Assembly: GCF_003570705.1 (NCBI RefSeq)
Contig: NZ_QWVT01000037.1
Coordinates: 1 to 64,000 of the forward strand
Origin: Mesobacillus zeae
GTDB lineage: Bacteria > Bacillota > Bacilli > Bacillales > Cytobacillaceae
Direction of reading: 5' to 3'
Length of the DNA: 64,000 nucleotides
Below the pieces are notes generated by a model that saw nothing but the letters and a program-made list of their open reading frames with translations, searched no databases and was not told the DNA's origin. How positions within the stretch are numbered: position 1 is the stretch's first letter; every line of letters begins with the position of its first letter. This document shows positions 25,486 to 34,547 of this stretch, piece by piece. The position numbers and the translations under genes are program-made.

Positions 25486-28400
25486 CTATAGTTTTACAAC
25501 GCGTCCTTCGATTTGCGGATTGACCTCTCCCTTATCTTTGATGTAGCTGATAAGCGCATCCAGATCCACAACATCCACTGTCTTATCCGAAATTCCTGCT
25601 AATACCGAGTAGCCGTCACCGCCACCCGCCATGAAATTATTCACAGTAATGGAGTAGGTTTCGTTCATGCTGATCGGTGTTCCATCATTTTTCATCATGG
25701 AAACAATCCGGTCACCAACAGCTCTTGTATCGTCATAGGTTATTTTTAAGCCGGAAATCGGCATAATTCTGACTTTGCTGCCCCATTGCTGCTCGAGCAA
25801 TGTTTTGATATCAGAGCCTTTGACATTCATTTTGACAAGATCGTTACCGAACGGCTGAACAGTAAAGGCTTCTTTCCAGGTAATATCACCGCCATCGATT
25901 TCATCTCGGACTCCTCCAGGGTTCATGAAAGCAAAGTCTGTACCAGTGGCATGCCTCATAGAATCAGCAATCAAATTCCCCATTGCCGATTCGCCTGCAG
26001 CATTTGCCGAACGTGTAATCGGGGCAGCTGTCGTCCCAATCACTTCGTTTAAAATAGGGGCAACGCCTGAAACATAAGAATCAAGGAGCTTCTTCATTTC
26101 AGAATCAGGTGTGATGGCAGAACGGTCAGTCATCACAATTTCAGCTTTTTTAGAAACAACATCTTTTGTTTTCGGATTAATGGTTAAATCTACATCGGCA
26201 AAAGCAGTGCCGTAAGAGTATGCTTGGACAAGCAGTTTACCGTCAACCGTCGTATTTGTATAGGCATGATTATGCCCACCAAACAATACGTCTACCTCGT
26301 CATCCACTTTGCTTGCAATCCCGGCAAGCTCTTCCCCAGGGTTTGATCCGTCCAAAGCAGATACAGCCGGATTATGGGCGAGCACAACGATTGTCTCAAC
26401 GCCCTTACCTTTTAATTCGGCTGTATATTTGTTGATTGCTTCCGCCTCGTCGGTAAACTCTACACCCGCTACCCCGCTAGGAATAACAATGCCAGGTGTA
26501 TCGGAAAAAGTGACGCCGATAATTCCGATTGGCACACCGTTCACTTCTTTAATAAAGTAGGGATCGAGGACAGGCTTCTTCGTTGCGCTGTCGATGACAT
26601 TTGCTGCGACATAAGGGAAGCTCGCTCCCTCAAACTCTCCATACTTTTCGGCTGTTTTTGGGTGGCTTCCGCCGAAAATCAATCGCTTCATTTCGGCAAC
26701 GCCTTCGTCAAATTCATGGTTTCCAAGCGTTCCGGCGTCAAAGCCAAGCTTGTTGAACATGGCAATGGTCGGTTCATCCTGAAGCAGCGCTGAAACAGGC
26801 GAGCTCGCCCCAACTGCATCACCTGCATGGACTAGCAAAGTGTTTGGGTTTTGTGCTTCCCGTTCCTTTAGGTATGCAGAAAGATACTCGATTCCGCCAG
26901 CATTCAGCTTCGTGTTGTAAGTATCAACCTGACCGTGAAAGTCATTGATTCCAAGAAGCTGCAGCTCGAAGTTTTTTGCAGCTGGAAGCTTAAATGAATA
27001 CTTGGCAAAATTGTTTGCCCCAGGTCCTTCGTACTTGATCGGGCTTCCTTCAGCAATCGCATTTTGTGCTTCTGGTGCTGATTCAAATGTAACGTTCACA
27101 TCATCAGACACAGAAGAAAACTTCCAGTTGCCGTCAGCGGATGGATCGATTGTTCCTTCTGCTGAAATATAGTCGATGATGGCCTGGCGATTTTCGTCAG
27201 GATAGATTTCTACTCCAGTGTTGTTTCGCACACCAGGGAACTGGCCACTTGCCCGGTAGTTATTTGTGACAACAAGAAATTCCTGTTCAGGATCAATCGG
27301 GCTGCCATTGTACTGCAGATTTTTGATGCGGTTTGCCTCCGCATTCGCTACTTTTCCTGTCAGGTCATATTTCGCAGGCTCGGTGACATCGATTTCGTAT
27401 GTGACTCCATCAATGACATCATAATTGTATGTTGGGAACGCTGGGTTCACTAACGGTTGCTCGTCTGTTTTTCCCGCTGTAACCTGATTAAACTGCCCTG
27501 CGGACATTTCAAGCCATTCTTTTACATCCGCACCTTTTACTTTTACAGTCGAAACTGTATTAGGGTACAGGTACAAATCCGAAACATTTTTAATCGCTAT
27601 CGTTCCTGCAGGTATGTAGGTGTAATAGCTTGCTCCGTTCCTACCGCCAGCTTTGAATGGCGCGCCAGCAGAAAGAATCGGAAGGTTTTCGTCAGAAGTG
27701 CCTTTGACTTTATTTTCGATATACCACTTCTGTGCGTTTGTCACAATTTGGATGGACGGATCGTCCTGTACGAGCGAGAAGTAGCTGTGAATGTCTGCAG
27801 TCGTAGTCCCAACCGGCTGGCGGACATAATTAACTGTGCCCTCGTGGTCTTCTTTCACGGCTCTTAATACTTCAGGATCAGGGTCTGCCAGGCTGGTCTT
27901 TGAGGCTTTATCATAAATGGCCCTCAACTGTGACTTGGCCGACTGGACAGTCCACTTTCCTTTTACCTTTGCAAGCGTTAGGTCCATGACGCCAAGCTGG
28001 TTGCCCCAATTCCCAGGCATAACTACAGGGACACCATTAATCGTTCCATTGCTCTGGTCCACACCCGGAAGTCCTTTGAAATCTCCTGGGAAAGTCAAAT
28101 GGTTGTGGCCTGAAATAATCGCGTCGATTCCCTTCACCTTCGTCAGGTCATAGGCAGCGTTTTCTTCCATTTCCACTGCTTTTTCATCGCCAATCCCAGT
28201 ATGGGCAAGGGCAATGATAAGGTCCGCGCCTTCTTCCTTCATTTTTGGAATCTGTGCTTCCACCGATTTTACAATATCTTTCGTGATGACTTTTCCGTCA
28301 AGGTTTGCTTTATCCCATAGTGTGATTTGCGGAGTCACTGCCCCAATCACACCGACTTTGATAACTTGAGTCTTGCCATTTTTATCTTTTACTTTTTTAT

Positions 28401-28971
28401 TGATGATTTTATAAGGTTTGAAAAAATGTTCGTCATTGGCAGGATTATTGTCACGATCATCCTTGTAAACGTTTGCATTAACATACGGCATTGGAGCATC
28501 GTCAAGCACTTCATCCAGGTAATCAAGGCCATAGTTGAACTCGTGGTTGCCTACTGTTGCCCCATCATAATCCATCAGTTCCATCGCTTTGAATACAGGG
28601 TGCTTTTCACCATCTTCCAGCTTGTCCACTTTGGCTTTATAATCGCCAAGCGGGTTTCCCTGAATGAGGTCGCCATTGTCAAAAAGCAAAGTGTTCTTGC
28701 CGGCTTGCTCCGCCCGGGCTTTTTTTACAAGAGTTGCAGTTTTCGCCAGGCCAAACTCCAGCGTTCCAGCATCCTTGTAGTAATCGTAATTGTATAAATG
28801 TGTATGAATATCGGTCGTGCCCAGGATTCGCAGCTGAACTTCATGCTTCCCCGGCTTGTCCGGCTTTGCGGCTGCTGCAGGCGATGCCCATGAAAGCGGT
28901 GCAGAAAGCATGGTCAGCGCCATAGTTGTTGCCACCACCGATTTTCCTATTTTACAAAAAGGTTTTTTCAA
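25486..28971 (-). CDS. Secreted two-module 2',3'-cyclic phosphodiesterase / 5'-nucleotidase (YfkN-like)
   Basis: A 1161-residue exported protein built from two nucleotidase modules. After a signal peptide (1-33), module one begins RILGTTDIHTHLYNYDYYKDAG, with FDNGDLIQGNPLGDY, TVGNHEFNYGLDYL and SGHNHLTFPG as metal sites. It is followed by a 5'-nucleotidase C-terminal domain near 380-640. Module two starts QLLGINDFHGQVDTY (about 678), with VHAGDAVGAS, TLGNHEFDEG and FGGHNHAYT, and a second C-terminal domain ending AGGGDGYSVLAG. Module one fits 2',3'-cyclic-nucleotide phosphodiesterases, module two 5'-nucleotidases. B. subtilis YfkN is similar but longer and sortase-anchored; this protein ends without LPXTG, so it is likely released. 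Role: recovery of phosphate and nucleosides. Start is TTG with AAGGGAG. Confidence 0.88.
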   Translation of the reverse strand: MKKPFCKIGKSVVATTMALTMLSAPLSWASPAAAAKPDKPGKHEVQLRILGTTDIHTHLYNYDYYKDAGTLEFGLAKTATLVKKARAEQAGKNTLLFDNGDLIQGNPLGDYKAKVDKLEDGEKHPVFKAMELMDYDGATVGNHEFNYGLDYLDEVLDDAPMPYVNANVYKDDRDNNPANDEHFFKPYKIINKKVKDKNGKTQVIKVGVIGAVTPQITLWDKANLDGKVITKDIVKSVEAQIPKMKEEGADLIIALAHTGIGDEKAVEMEENAAYDLTKVKGIDAIISGHNHLTFPGDFKGLPGVDQSNGTINGVPVVMPGNWGNQLGVMDLTLAKVKGKWTVQSAKSQLRAIYDKASKTSLADPDPEVLRAVKEDHEGTVNYVRQPVGTTTADIHSYFSLVQDDPSIQIVTNAQKWYIENKVKGTSDENLPILSAGAPFKAGGRNGASYYTYIPAGTIAIKNVSDLYLYPNTVSTVKVKGADVKEWLEMSAGQFNQVTAGKTDEQPLVNPAFPTYNYDVIDGVTYEIDVTEPAKYDLTGKVANAEANRIKNLQYNGSPIDPEQEFLVVTNNYRASGQFPGVRNNTGVEIYPDENRQAIIDYISAEGTIDPSADGNWKFSSVSDDVNVTFESAPEAQNAIAEGSPIKYEGPGANNFAKYSFKLPAAKNFELQLLGINDFHGQVDTYNTKLNAGGIEYLSAYLKEREAQNPNTLLVHAGDAVGASSPVSALLQDEPTIAMFNKLGFDAGTLGNHEFDEGVAEMKRLIFGGSHPKTAEKYGEFEGASFPYVAANVIDSATKKPVLDPYFIKEVNGVPIGIIGVTFSDTPGIVIPSGVAGVEFTDEAEAINKYTAELKGKGVETIVVLAHNPAVSALDGSNPGEELAGIASKVDDEVDVLFGGHNHAYTNTTVDGKLLVQAYSYGTAFADVDLTINPKTKDVVSKKAEIVMTDRSAITPDSEMKKLLDSYVSGVAPILNEVIGTTAAPITRSANAAGESAMGNLIADSMRHATGTDFAFMNPGGVRDEIDGGDITWKEAFTVQPFGNDLVKMNVKGSDIKTLLEQQWGSKVRIMPISGLKITYDDTRAVGDRIVSMMKNDGTPISMNETYSITVNNFMAGGGDGYSVLAGISDKTVDVVDLDALISYIKDKGEVNPQIEGRVVKL

Positions 28972-29253
28972 AGCAAAACAGCTCCCTTATCTTGATTTTG
29001 CATTCTACCAAACTAATTATATTGCTAATTAGATAATTATAAATAGGATGAAAGTAATAATATTTCGTAAATTTTTGTTAAAAATCCTGACAAATCTATC
29101 CTACAGTTCCTGAAAAGAAAAAAACCCGGAAGAATACTTTCAGGAAACCAAATCATATCGTTAGAATGGGGCTGGTTTGGATAAAAAAAAAGGTTGAGAG
29201 GCATGAATTGTGGTAAGTAAATTAATGTAGAAAAAATGAAGGAGGACTTGCGC

Positions 29254-30315
29254 ATGGAAGCTTTGAAAACTTTGCTTAAGGAACTTCTTCTGATTGACAG
29301 CTCGACACAGGATGGCGCGAACCAGGCTGTTGAATTTTGCGGAACATGGCTGATTGAGCAGGGCTGCAATGTTTCGCTCCTTGAAAACAATGGCTGTAAA
29401 ATGCTATTATGCGAGATTGGCGAAGGTTCAGAGACAGTGGTGTTCAATGGCCATGTCGATGTTGTAAGCGGAAAGAAGTCACAGTTCCTTCCTGTCGAAA
29501 AAAACGGGCGTATGTATGGACGGGGATCAGCAGATATGAAGGCAGGGATTGCTGCGATGATGTTTGCTGTTTCACGCTTAAAGAATGAAACATTAGGGGT
29601 GAAAATCCAGCTTCAAATCGTTTCGGATGAAGAGATTGGCGGCTATAATTGTACCGGTTATCTTGTTGATAACGGACATACGGGGGATTTTGCCATTTGT
29701 TCTGAACCGACCCAGCTTGGCATTGCGCTTCAAGCTAAGGGAGTGCTGCACATGGATATTGAAGTTGCCGGGAAAGCAGCACATGGCAGCAGGCCATGGG
29801 AAGGTGAGAATGCCATTGCGAATGCCTGGGAGCTGTACGGAGAAATTTGCGGGCTGCCGTTTTTGAAGGACCACACAGAGTTCTACCCTGCCCCGTCTGT
29901 CAATCTAGCAAAAATAAACGGGGGCGAGGTTTATAATAAGGTACCAGATTTATGCACAATGTCATTGGATATCAGGTATCTTCCCGGGCAGAAGACAGAG
30001 CAGATCATCAGGCAGATTGACGATATTACAAATGGCAAACTAATCATCAAGGTTGCCGGGGCTCCTGTCGAAACAAAAAAAGAAAACGTGTATATTCATA
30101 AGCTTTCTTCAATTGTTGAAAAGCATACAGGTATCCCTGCCCGGTATTTCGGCCAGCACGGATCGGCGGATACGCATTTTTTTGCGTCGAAAGGCATCCC
30201 GGCCATAGAGTTTGGCCCATCCGGAGCCAACTGGCACGGGGACGAAGAATATGTGGAAATCCAGTCATTGTACACTTACCTTACCATGCTCGAGGATTTT
30301 GCAAGAGCGTTTTAG
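29254..30315 (+). CDS. M20-family peptidase/deacylase (ArgE/DapE class)
   Basis: A 353-residue zinc amidohydrolase. Metal sites: FNGHVDVVSG (His and Asp), YGRGSADMKAG (bridging Asp), SDEEIGGYNCTG (Glu pair) and CSEPT; the dimerisation domain carries KAAHGSRPWEGENAI, and the final ligand is in FGPSGANWHGDEE. The family removes acyl groups or cleaves dipeptides (acetylornithine deacetylase, succinyl-diaminopimelate desuccinylase). ATG at 29254 has an AAGGAGG site; an upstream in-frame ATG at 29236 has none. It stands alone, facing the M50 protease gene tail to tail. Exact substrate unknown. Confidence 0.82.
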   Translation: MEALKTLLKELLLIDSSTQDGANQAVEFCGTWLIEQGCNVSLLENNGCKMLLCEIGEGSETVVFNGHVDVVSGKKSQFLPVEKNGRMYGRGSADMKAGIAAMMFAVSRLKNETLGVKIQLQIVSDEEIGGYNCTGYLVDNGHTGDFAICSEPTQLGIALQAKGVLHMDIEVAGKAAHGSRPWEGENAIANAWELYGEICGLPFLKDHTEFYPAPSVNLAKINGGEVYNKVPDLCTMSLDIRYLPGQKTEQIIRQIDDITNGKLIIKVAGAPVETKKENVYIHKLSSIVEKHTGIPARYFGQHGSADTHFFASKGIPAIEFGPSGANWHGDEEYVEIQSLYTYLTMLEDFARAF

Positions 30316-30349
30316 TGCTGTTCAAGCAAGGCATTCCACTTAGCCTAAA

Positions 30350-31528
30350 TTAATGCTGCAAGCGGTATTTTTTTGACCAAGAGTAAAGCAGGAGAGCGAA
30401 AATCAGCACGAATTGCAAAAGGAATACAACACTATCCCAAAAGAAGATGCTTCCCGCGGGCTGTGAAAATCCCGGTATAACCTTGCCTATGGCGAACACC
30501 AGCTGCGGAATATAGTAGAAAGCGGATAGAAGCACGGTGACCATAACTCCTGCCACATAGAAGAAGGCATAGCGGCGGACCAGCTTTTCCTCTCCCTTAA
30601 AGCTGTCTGTTGCTTTTTCTTTTGGCAAAAAAGAAAGCCAGCGCCTAAGGTAATTATGGCCGTTTTCCATCAGATTATAGCAGCCTGTCATATTTTCAAA
30701 GACATAATACAGGTCTGTCTTCATATACACGCAGCATTGGTAGGCAAGCCTGACAAGTGTATCGAATACAATGATTTTGGCCAGACCCAGTGCAAACGCA
30801 TGGCCGGCAAACAGCCATTGGGAGACAGCCGCAGTAAAGAGAACAAGCCCATCAAAGTACATGCCGGCAAGATACAGTCTGTTTCGTTTGTCCGGGCTTA
30901 GCGACCATACCCTTGACATGTCCGTCTCCAGCACGATAAAAAACAGCCTGTGGCCGATTTCGACCTTTGCAGGAAGACCCGCGGCACGGGCAGCCAAAAC
31001 ATGGCCCAGTTCATGGAAGCAAACAAACAGGAAAGTCACAACTAGCCATAAGAGGAAATTGTACATCATCAAATCAAACAGAAAAATGTCTTTGTAACCG
31101 GGGAAAGTTTCCGGCCTGAGGATAAACATAAAAAAACTGGCGCTTAACAGGAGACTGTAGATTTTAACGCTGAGATCATTAAAGAAAAACCGGCCTAAAC
31201 GAGGGGAAATCCAGCTTAAACCTGAATCATCTGTGGAAACTGCCTCAATACCGTGTACCGTTTTGCCATCAAGGCTTGCAATCAGTCCGATGCTTTCGAG
31301 CTGCCCAACAAATTCAAGGATGTCCACATCCTCGTCAGGGAATTGTTCCTTCAAAGCCGCCTCAACCTCACCAAGGCACTTCCCCTCGTTCATCATCGAG
31401 ATGGCAGCCACACAAACCTCCTGCATCTCATAAAACTCTTGTGAACGAACATCCTCCACAATATAATTCTTCCTGTCCTTCCGTATATCCAGCGGACACA
31501 AAGCTACTTTCGAATCCAATCCAGCCAC
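30350..31528 (-). CDS. PqqD-like / M50 membrane zinc metalloprotease, possible RiPP maturation or peptide-processing enzyme
   Basis: A 392-residue protein. Residues about 8-85 look like a PqqD-type winged helix, the RiPP recognition element that binds leader peptides (NYIVEDVRSQEFYEMQEVCVA to LEFVGQLESIGLI). Residues 120-392 are a polytopic membrane domain with about six helices and the M50 zinc site HELGH at 172-176; the third ligand may be Asp226 in AGMYFDG. This layout matches proteins annotated as peptide zinc metalloproteases such as YydH, which sit beside modified-peptide genes. Directly upstream lies a 22-residue Cys/Trp peptide gene (31598-31666), its likely substrate. The start is GTG at 31528 with AAAGGAC; TTG at 31519 is an alternative. 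No radical SAM or cyclase gene is nearby. Confidence 0.72.
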   Translation of the reverse strand: MAGLDSKVALCPLDIRKDRKNYIVEDVRSQEFYEMQEVCVAAISMMNEGKCLGEVEAALKEQFPDEDVDILEFVGQLESIGLIASLDGKTVHGIEAVSTDDSGLSWISPRLGRFFFNDLSVKIYSLLLSASFFMFILRPETFPGYKDIFLFDLMMYNFLLWLVVTFLFVCFHELGHVLAARAAGLPAKVEIGHRLFFIVLETDMSRVWSLSPDKRNRLYLAGMYFDGLVLFTAAVSQWLFAGHAFALGLAKIIVFDTLVRLAYQCCVYMKTDLYYVFENMTGCYNLMENGHNYLRRWLSFLPKEKATDSFKGEEKLVRRYAFFYVAGVMVTVLLSAFYYIPQLVFAIGKVIPGFSQPAGSIFFWDSVVFLLQFVLIFALLLYSWSKKYRLQH

Positions 31529-31561
31529 ACTGACCAGTCCCGTCCTTTTAGAATCTAATCG

Positions 31562-31588
31562 GGGGATGTCTTAGAAGCAGGCATCCCC
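31562..31588 (-). promoter_or_regulatory. Stem-loop between peptide gene and protease gene
   Basis: Minus strand: GGGGATG, a 13-base loop, CATCCCC. It falls between the peptide stop and the protease start and has no T run behind it. Such a hairpin can protect the peptide message or lower downstream expression, giving far more peptide than protease. Confidence 0.55.
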
Positions 31589-31597
31589 TTGGGAGAA

Positions 31598-31666
31598 CTA
31601 TCGGTTAGGAACAAAAAAACACCACCAGCATGTTGTTTTGACCTCTTTTAACTTTCTGATTTTCAT
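31598..31666 (-). CDS. 22-residue Cys/Trp-rich peptide, candidate RiPP or signal precursor
   Basis: A very short gene. It has one of the best ribosome sites in the region (GGAGGTG, 6 bases before ATG). The first half is a basic leader-like stretch, MKIRKLKEVKTT, and the second half is CWWCFFVPNR, with two Cys flanking two Trp. The start is 25 bases after the stop of the HD-GYP gene and the PqqD/M50 protease follows, so the three are probably one transcript. The charged N-terminal and hydrophobic, Cys-bounded C-terminal parts resemble leader-core precursors of ribosomally made modified peptides; the WW pair also recalls short pheromones matured by membrane proteases in streptococci. No known family is recognised. 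The reading is inference; only the ORF, its ribosome site and its place are seen. Confidence 0.6.
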   Translation of the reverse strand: MKIRKLKEVKTTCWWCFFVPNR

Positions 31667-31691
31667 GATCTTCACCTCCTCTCAAATGCCC

Positions 31692-32864
31692 TCATTTTGA
31701 TTCGGAAGCCTTTTTAGATGCGTAGTTTTTATGAAATTCAACCCATTGAGGATAAACTTCAATGAAGTATTGCAACAGAGTAGGATCAAATTGTGTTCCC
31801 TGTCCTTCCAATATTCTCCTATAAGCTTCTTCGCAGCTCATGGCAGCCCGGTAAGAACGTGACGAAGTCATGGCATCAAACGCATCGGCAATGGATACTA
31901 TTCTTGCTAGTAAAGGGATCCTTTCTCCCACTAACTGATGAGGGTACCCTTTCCCATCCCATCTCTCGTGATGGAACCGAATAACTTCGATGCTGTTTCC
32001 CAAACCGTTTATCTTTTTGATAGCTTCAGCGCCTGCCTCTGGATGTGTTTGAATCACCTGATATTCTTCTAATGTTAATTTTCCAGGCTTCATTAAAATC
32101 TTGTCAGGAATATTCACTTTTCCGATATCATGGAGAAGACAGGCATTATGGAAATCGTTCAGCTCCACATCGGAAAATTTCCCGATATTTTTTGCCAAAG
32201 AGCCGGCATAATGAGCCACTCTTTCGCTATGCCCCCGGGTGTAAGGATCTTTTAATTCAATTGTCGTGATAATTCCTTTAACTATTCCAGAAAGCTGTTT
32301 TTCATAGGAACTGGTAATTGCACCAACGTAGCCTTGAAATCGTCCTAACATGACAAATGCTATTCCAAATATGATCATTAAAATAGTGAGGGGTAGAAGG
32401 ACCTGCCAGCTTTTTAATATGAGCCCAACCATAATGTATTTGAACGCAATGCCTGTAAAAACAAATCTAAAAAAGTTTTTGTTTACAAAGATAGGAGTGA
32501 ACAAAATGAAAAAAACTTCCACAATATTTCCTGTTTGATAGGTCAAATCGCTTCCTAAATAGGTGAAGGCATCATTTATGATTGACATTACTATGTAAAC
32601 TGAAATTAAAATGTACTTTGTTAAATATATCCTCTTACTTTTTCTTAGTGCGTAAGTAATAGGAATCAAGAGAAACACGAACAAGTAGTACCAGTATCCA
32701 AAGTCAGATGGTAATCCTGGTTCTATGTTCATTACATACTTTTTATAGATATAGTAGTAAAAAAAATCATATAAAATGAATATTACGTAGAATAAACCCA
32801 AGAACCATATTAATGCCCTTTGCTCTTCAGTTCTTAATCTTGCATCATTTGTCTCTAACTGCAT
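31692..32864 (-). CDS. Membrane-bound HD-GYP phosphodiesterase
   Basis: A 390-residue protein. Residues 15-178 hold about six hydrophobic helices with aromatic-rich connecting parts (YDFFYYYIYKKY, EVFFILFTPIFVNK). Residues about 190-370 are an HD-GYP domain: catalytic HD at 245-246 in LLHDIGKVNIP, HHERWDGKGYP at 298-308 and ADAFDAMTSSRSYR. HD-GYP enzymes break c-di-GMP to GMP, and all family residues are present. The membrane part is clearly homologous to that of the kinase encoded just upstream (33032-34258). ATG at 32864 has GAGGT 7 bases upstream. The peptide gene follows after 25 bases. Likely role: turn an outside or membrane signal into lower c-di-GMP. Confidence 0.85.
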   Translation of the reverse strand: MQLETNDARLRTEEQRALIWFLGLFYVIFILYDFFYYYIYKKYVMNIEPGLPSDFGYWYYLFVFLLIPITYALRKSKRIYLTKYILISVYIVMSIINDAFTYLGSDLTYQTGNIVEVFFILFTPIFVNKNFFRFVFTGIAFKYIMVGLILKSWQVLLPLTILMIIFGIAFVMLGRFQGYVGAITSSYEKQLSGIVKGIITTIELKDPYTRGHSERVAHYAGSLAKNIGKFSDVELNDFHNACLLHDIGKVNIPDKILMKPGKLTLEEYQVIQTHPEAGAEAIKKINGLGNSIEVIRFHHERWDGKGYPHQLVGERIPLLARIVSIADAFDAMTSSRSYRAAMSCEEAYRRILEGQGTQFDPTLLQYFIEVYPQWVEFHKNYASKKASESK

Positions 32865-32988
32865 TACAATACCTCAATTCAATTACAAAGTTTCCTACCT
32901 TTGATATCGCCAATAATAAGAAGGATTTAAATACTATTTATGTTTCTTTAACAATAATAGGTCTAAATACCTATTAAAATTCGATAAA

Positions 32989-33018
32989 ATATGACGGATA
33001 TATAAATATCCATCATAT
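32989..33018 (-). terminator. AT-rich stem-loop after the kinase gene
   Basis: ATATGACGGATAT and ATATCCATCATAT form a 13-base stem (one G-U on the minus strand) with a 4-base loop, followed by TTTATCG. It may partly terminate the kinase message before the HD-GYP gene. Confidence 0.5.
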
Positions 33019-33031
33019 TAACAGGGGATAG

Positions 33032-34258
33032 TCACTCGCCAGTTGGCAAAGTGACTACGACAAGAGTCCCTTCTCCCAGTTTGCTATCGAAACTGATACT
33101 TCCCTGGTGTTCTTCAATTATTTTCTTTGTAACAAGAAGGCCCAGTCCTGTGCCAGTTTCCTTGGTCGTAAAGAAGGGGTCGAACAATTTCGAAAGCTGC
33201 TCTTCGCACAGACCTTTTCCAGTGTCTTTTATGCGAATACTTACTTCTTTAGTGCCAGGTACTATCTGAACAGATATCCTACCTCCATTCGGCATAGCTT
33301 CTATTGCGTTTTTTATTAAATTAATCAATACCTGTTTGATCTGATTGTCATCGCAAACAACAGCGGGAATGCTTTCCCTCGTTTCAATCTCAATTTGGAC
33401 ACCTTCCCTTTCAGCTTGAAGGGCCATCATTGAACTGACATATTCAATAATGTTCATTAAGTCATTTTCTCGCTTCATCGCGTTACTTGGTTTCCCGAGA
33501 ATGAGTAAGTCTGTGACAATCGCATTGATTCTGTCAATCTCATTTAACATGATAGGATAATAATTATCCGTGTTACTGTCTCTTTCCTGCTGCAGTTGGG
33601 TGAACCCTTTTAAAGAGGATAAGGGGTTCTTTATCTCGTGAGCAATCGCAGTCGCCATCTGGCCAACAACGACATGTTTCTCCTGTTGCCTCATATTTTC
33701 ATAAGCTGTCAATAAAGCTTTGATATACGATTGAAACCGGGTAAGAAATACCCACCCAATCAGGCACAGGAATGAGATTACAAAGACAGGGAGGAATGCT
33801 TTTGGAGTATGGAGCGCCAACCCAAAAAAGATATATTTTGTGAGATAGCTTATTGTCACTGCCCAGAAAAAACGTTTATTTAAAAAAATAGGCGTAAACA
33901 AAACAAAGAATAGTTCGAGTACATGCCCGCTGGCAAACTGCTGCTTGGTTGGCCAATAAATCATAATATTATTTATAGCATCCAAAAAAAGAAAACTTAT
34001 AATATATATATATTTTATTCTGTATGGCTTGCCACACTTTAAAAAGTAAAGTGCTGGGGGCAATAATAAAAAGCATATTATATAATACCAAATTCCCATA
34101 CCGCCTTTGGGAAATCCAATCTCTTCATTTGAATAATATGGAATGACAAAATAATAGACAGCATCGTAAGAGATAAGAATAATATAAAAAACCCATAAGA
34201 AAAACTTGGCTGTTTTGATTTCTTCAAATAAGAGGACATCCTCTGTTTTACTGTTCAC
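33032..34258 (-). CDS. Orphan sporulation-kinase-like membrane histidine kinase
   Basis: A 408-residue kinase. Six hydrophobic helices fill residues 17-173 and match the HD-GYP protein's membrane part closely (GHVLELFFVLFTPIFLNKRFF against GNIVEVFFILFTPIFVNKNFF). The HisKA box VGQMATAIAHEIKNPLSSLKGFTQLQ with His207 is of the type seen in phosphorelay kinases KinA-KinE that feed Spo0F. The HATPase domain has NLIKNAIEAMPNGG, DTGKG and TGLGLLVTKKI. There is no response regulator nearby, which fits a phosphorelay kinase. Start is GTG with AAGGGG. Signal unknown; the locus suggests a peptide or membrane cue shared with the HD-GYP partner. Confidence 0.8.
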   Translation of the reverse strand: MNSKTEDVLLFEEIKTAKFFLWVFYIILISYDAVYYFVIPYYSNEEIGFPKGGMGIWYYIICFLLLPPALYFLKCGKPYRIKYIYIISFLFLDAINNIMIYWPTKQQFASGHVLELFFVLFTPIFLNKRFFWAVTISYLTKYIFFGLALHTPKAFLPVFVISFLCLIGWVFLTRFQSYIKALLTAYENMRQQEKHVVVGQMATAIAHEIKNPLSSLKGFTQLQQERDSNTDNYYPIMLNEIDRINAIVTDLLILGKPSNAMKRENDLMNIIEYVSSMMALQAEREGVQIEIETRESIPAVVCDDNQIKQVLINLIKNAIEAMPNGGRISVQIVPGTKEVSIRIKDTGKGLCEEQLSKLFDPFFTTKETGTGLGLLVTKKIIEEHQGSISFDSKLGEGTLVVVTLPTGE

Positions 34259-34547
34259 TGGTATAACCCCTTCTTAATATGAATAAATACTTTGTTGCTC
34301 AGTCCTGATTATATCAGTATATGTAAGTTATTGGTGGAGTTTGTCGAACATTTATTTGCCAAAAACCAAACTTTTTTGACAAACCTCCTTGAATTCTTTT
34401 AACAAATGCATAACTATTTCACGATATAAATTCAAATAAATTCCACTTTAACCAAACTAAAGGTATAGTTATTAATTGGGCCCAGTGATTTTAAAATAGG
34501 ATTATACTTTACTCATATGGCGTAAAAGAAATTCGAGGTGTTTCATT

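Noticed and set aside
32865..33031. A second short peptide ORF between the kinase and HD-GYP genes
   Set aside because: A 17-codon frame exists on the minus strand but it has no ribosome site and lies in the AT-rich stem-loop.
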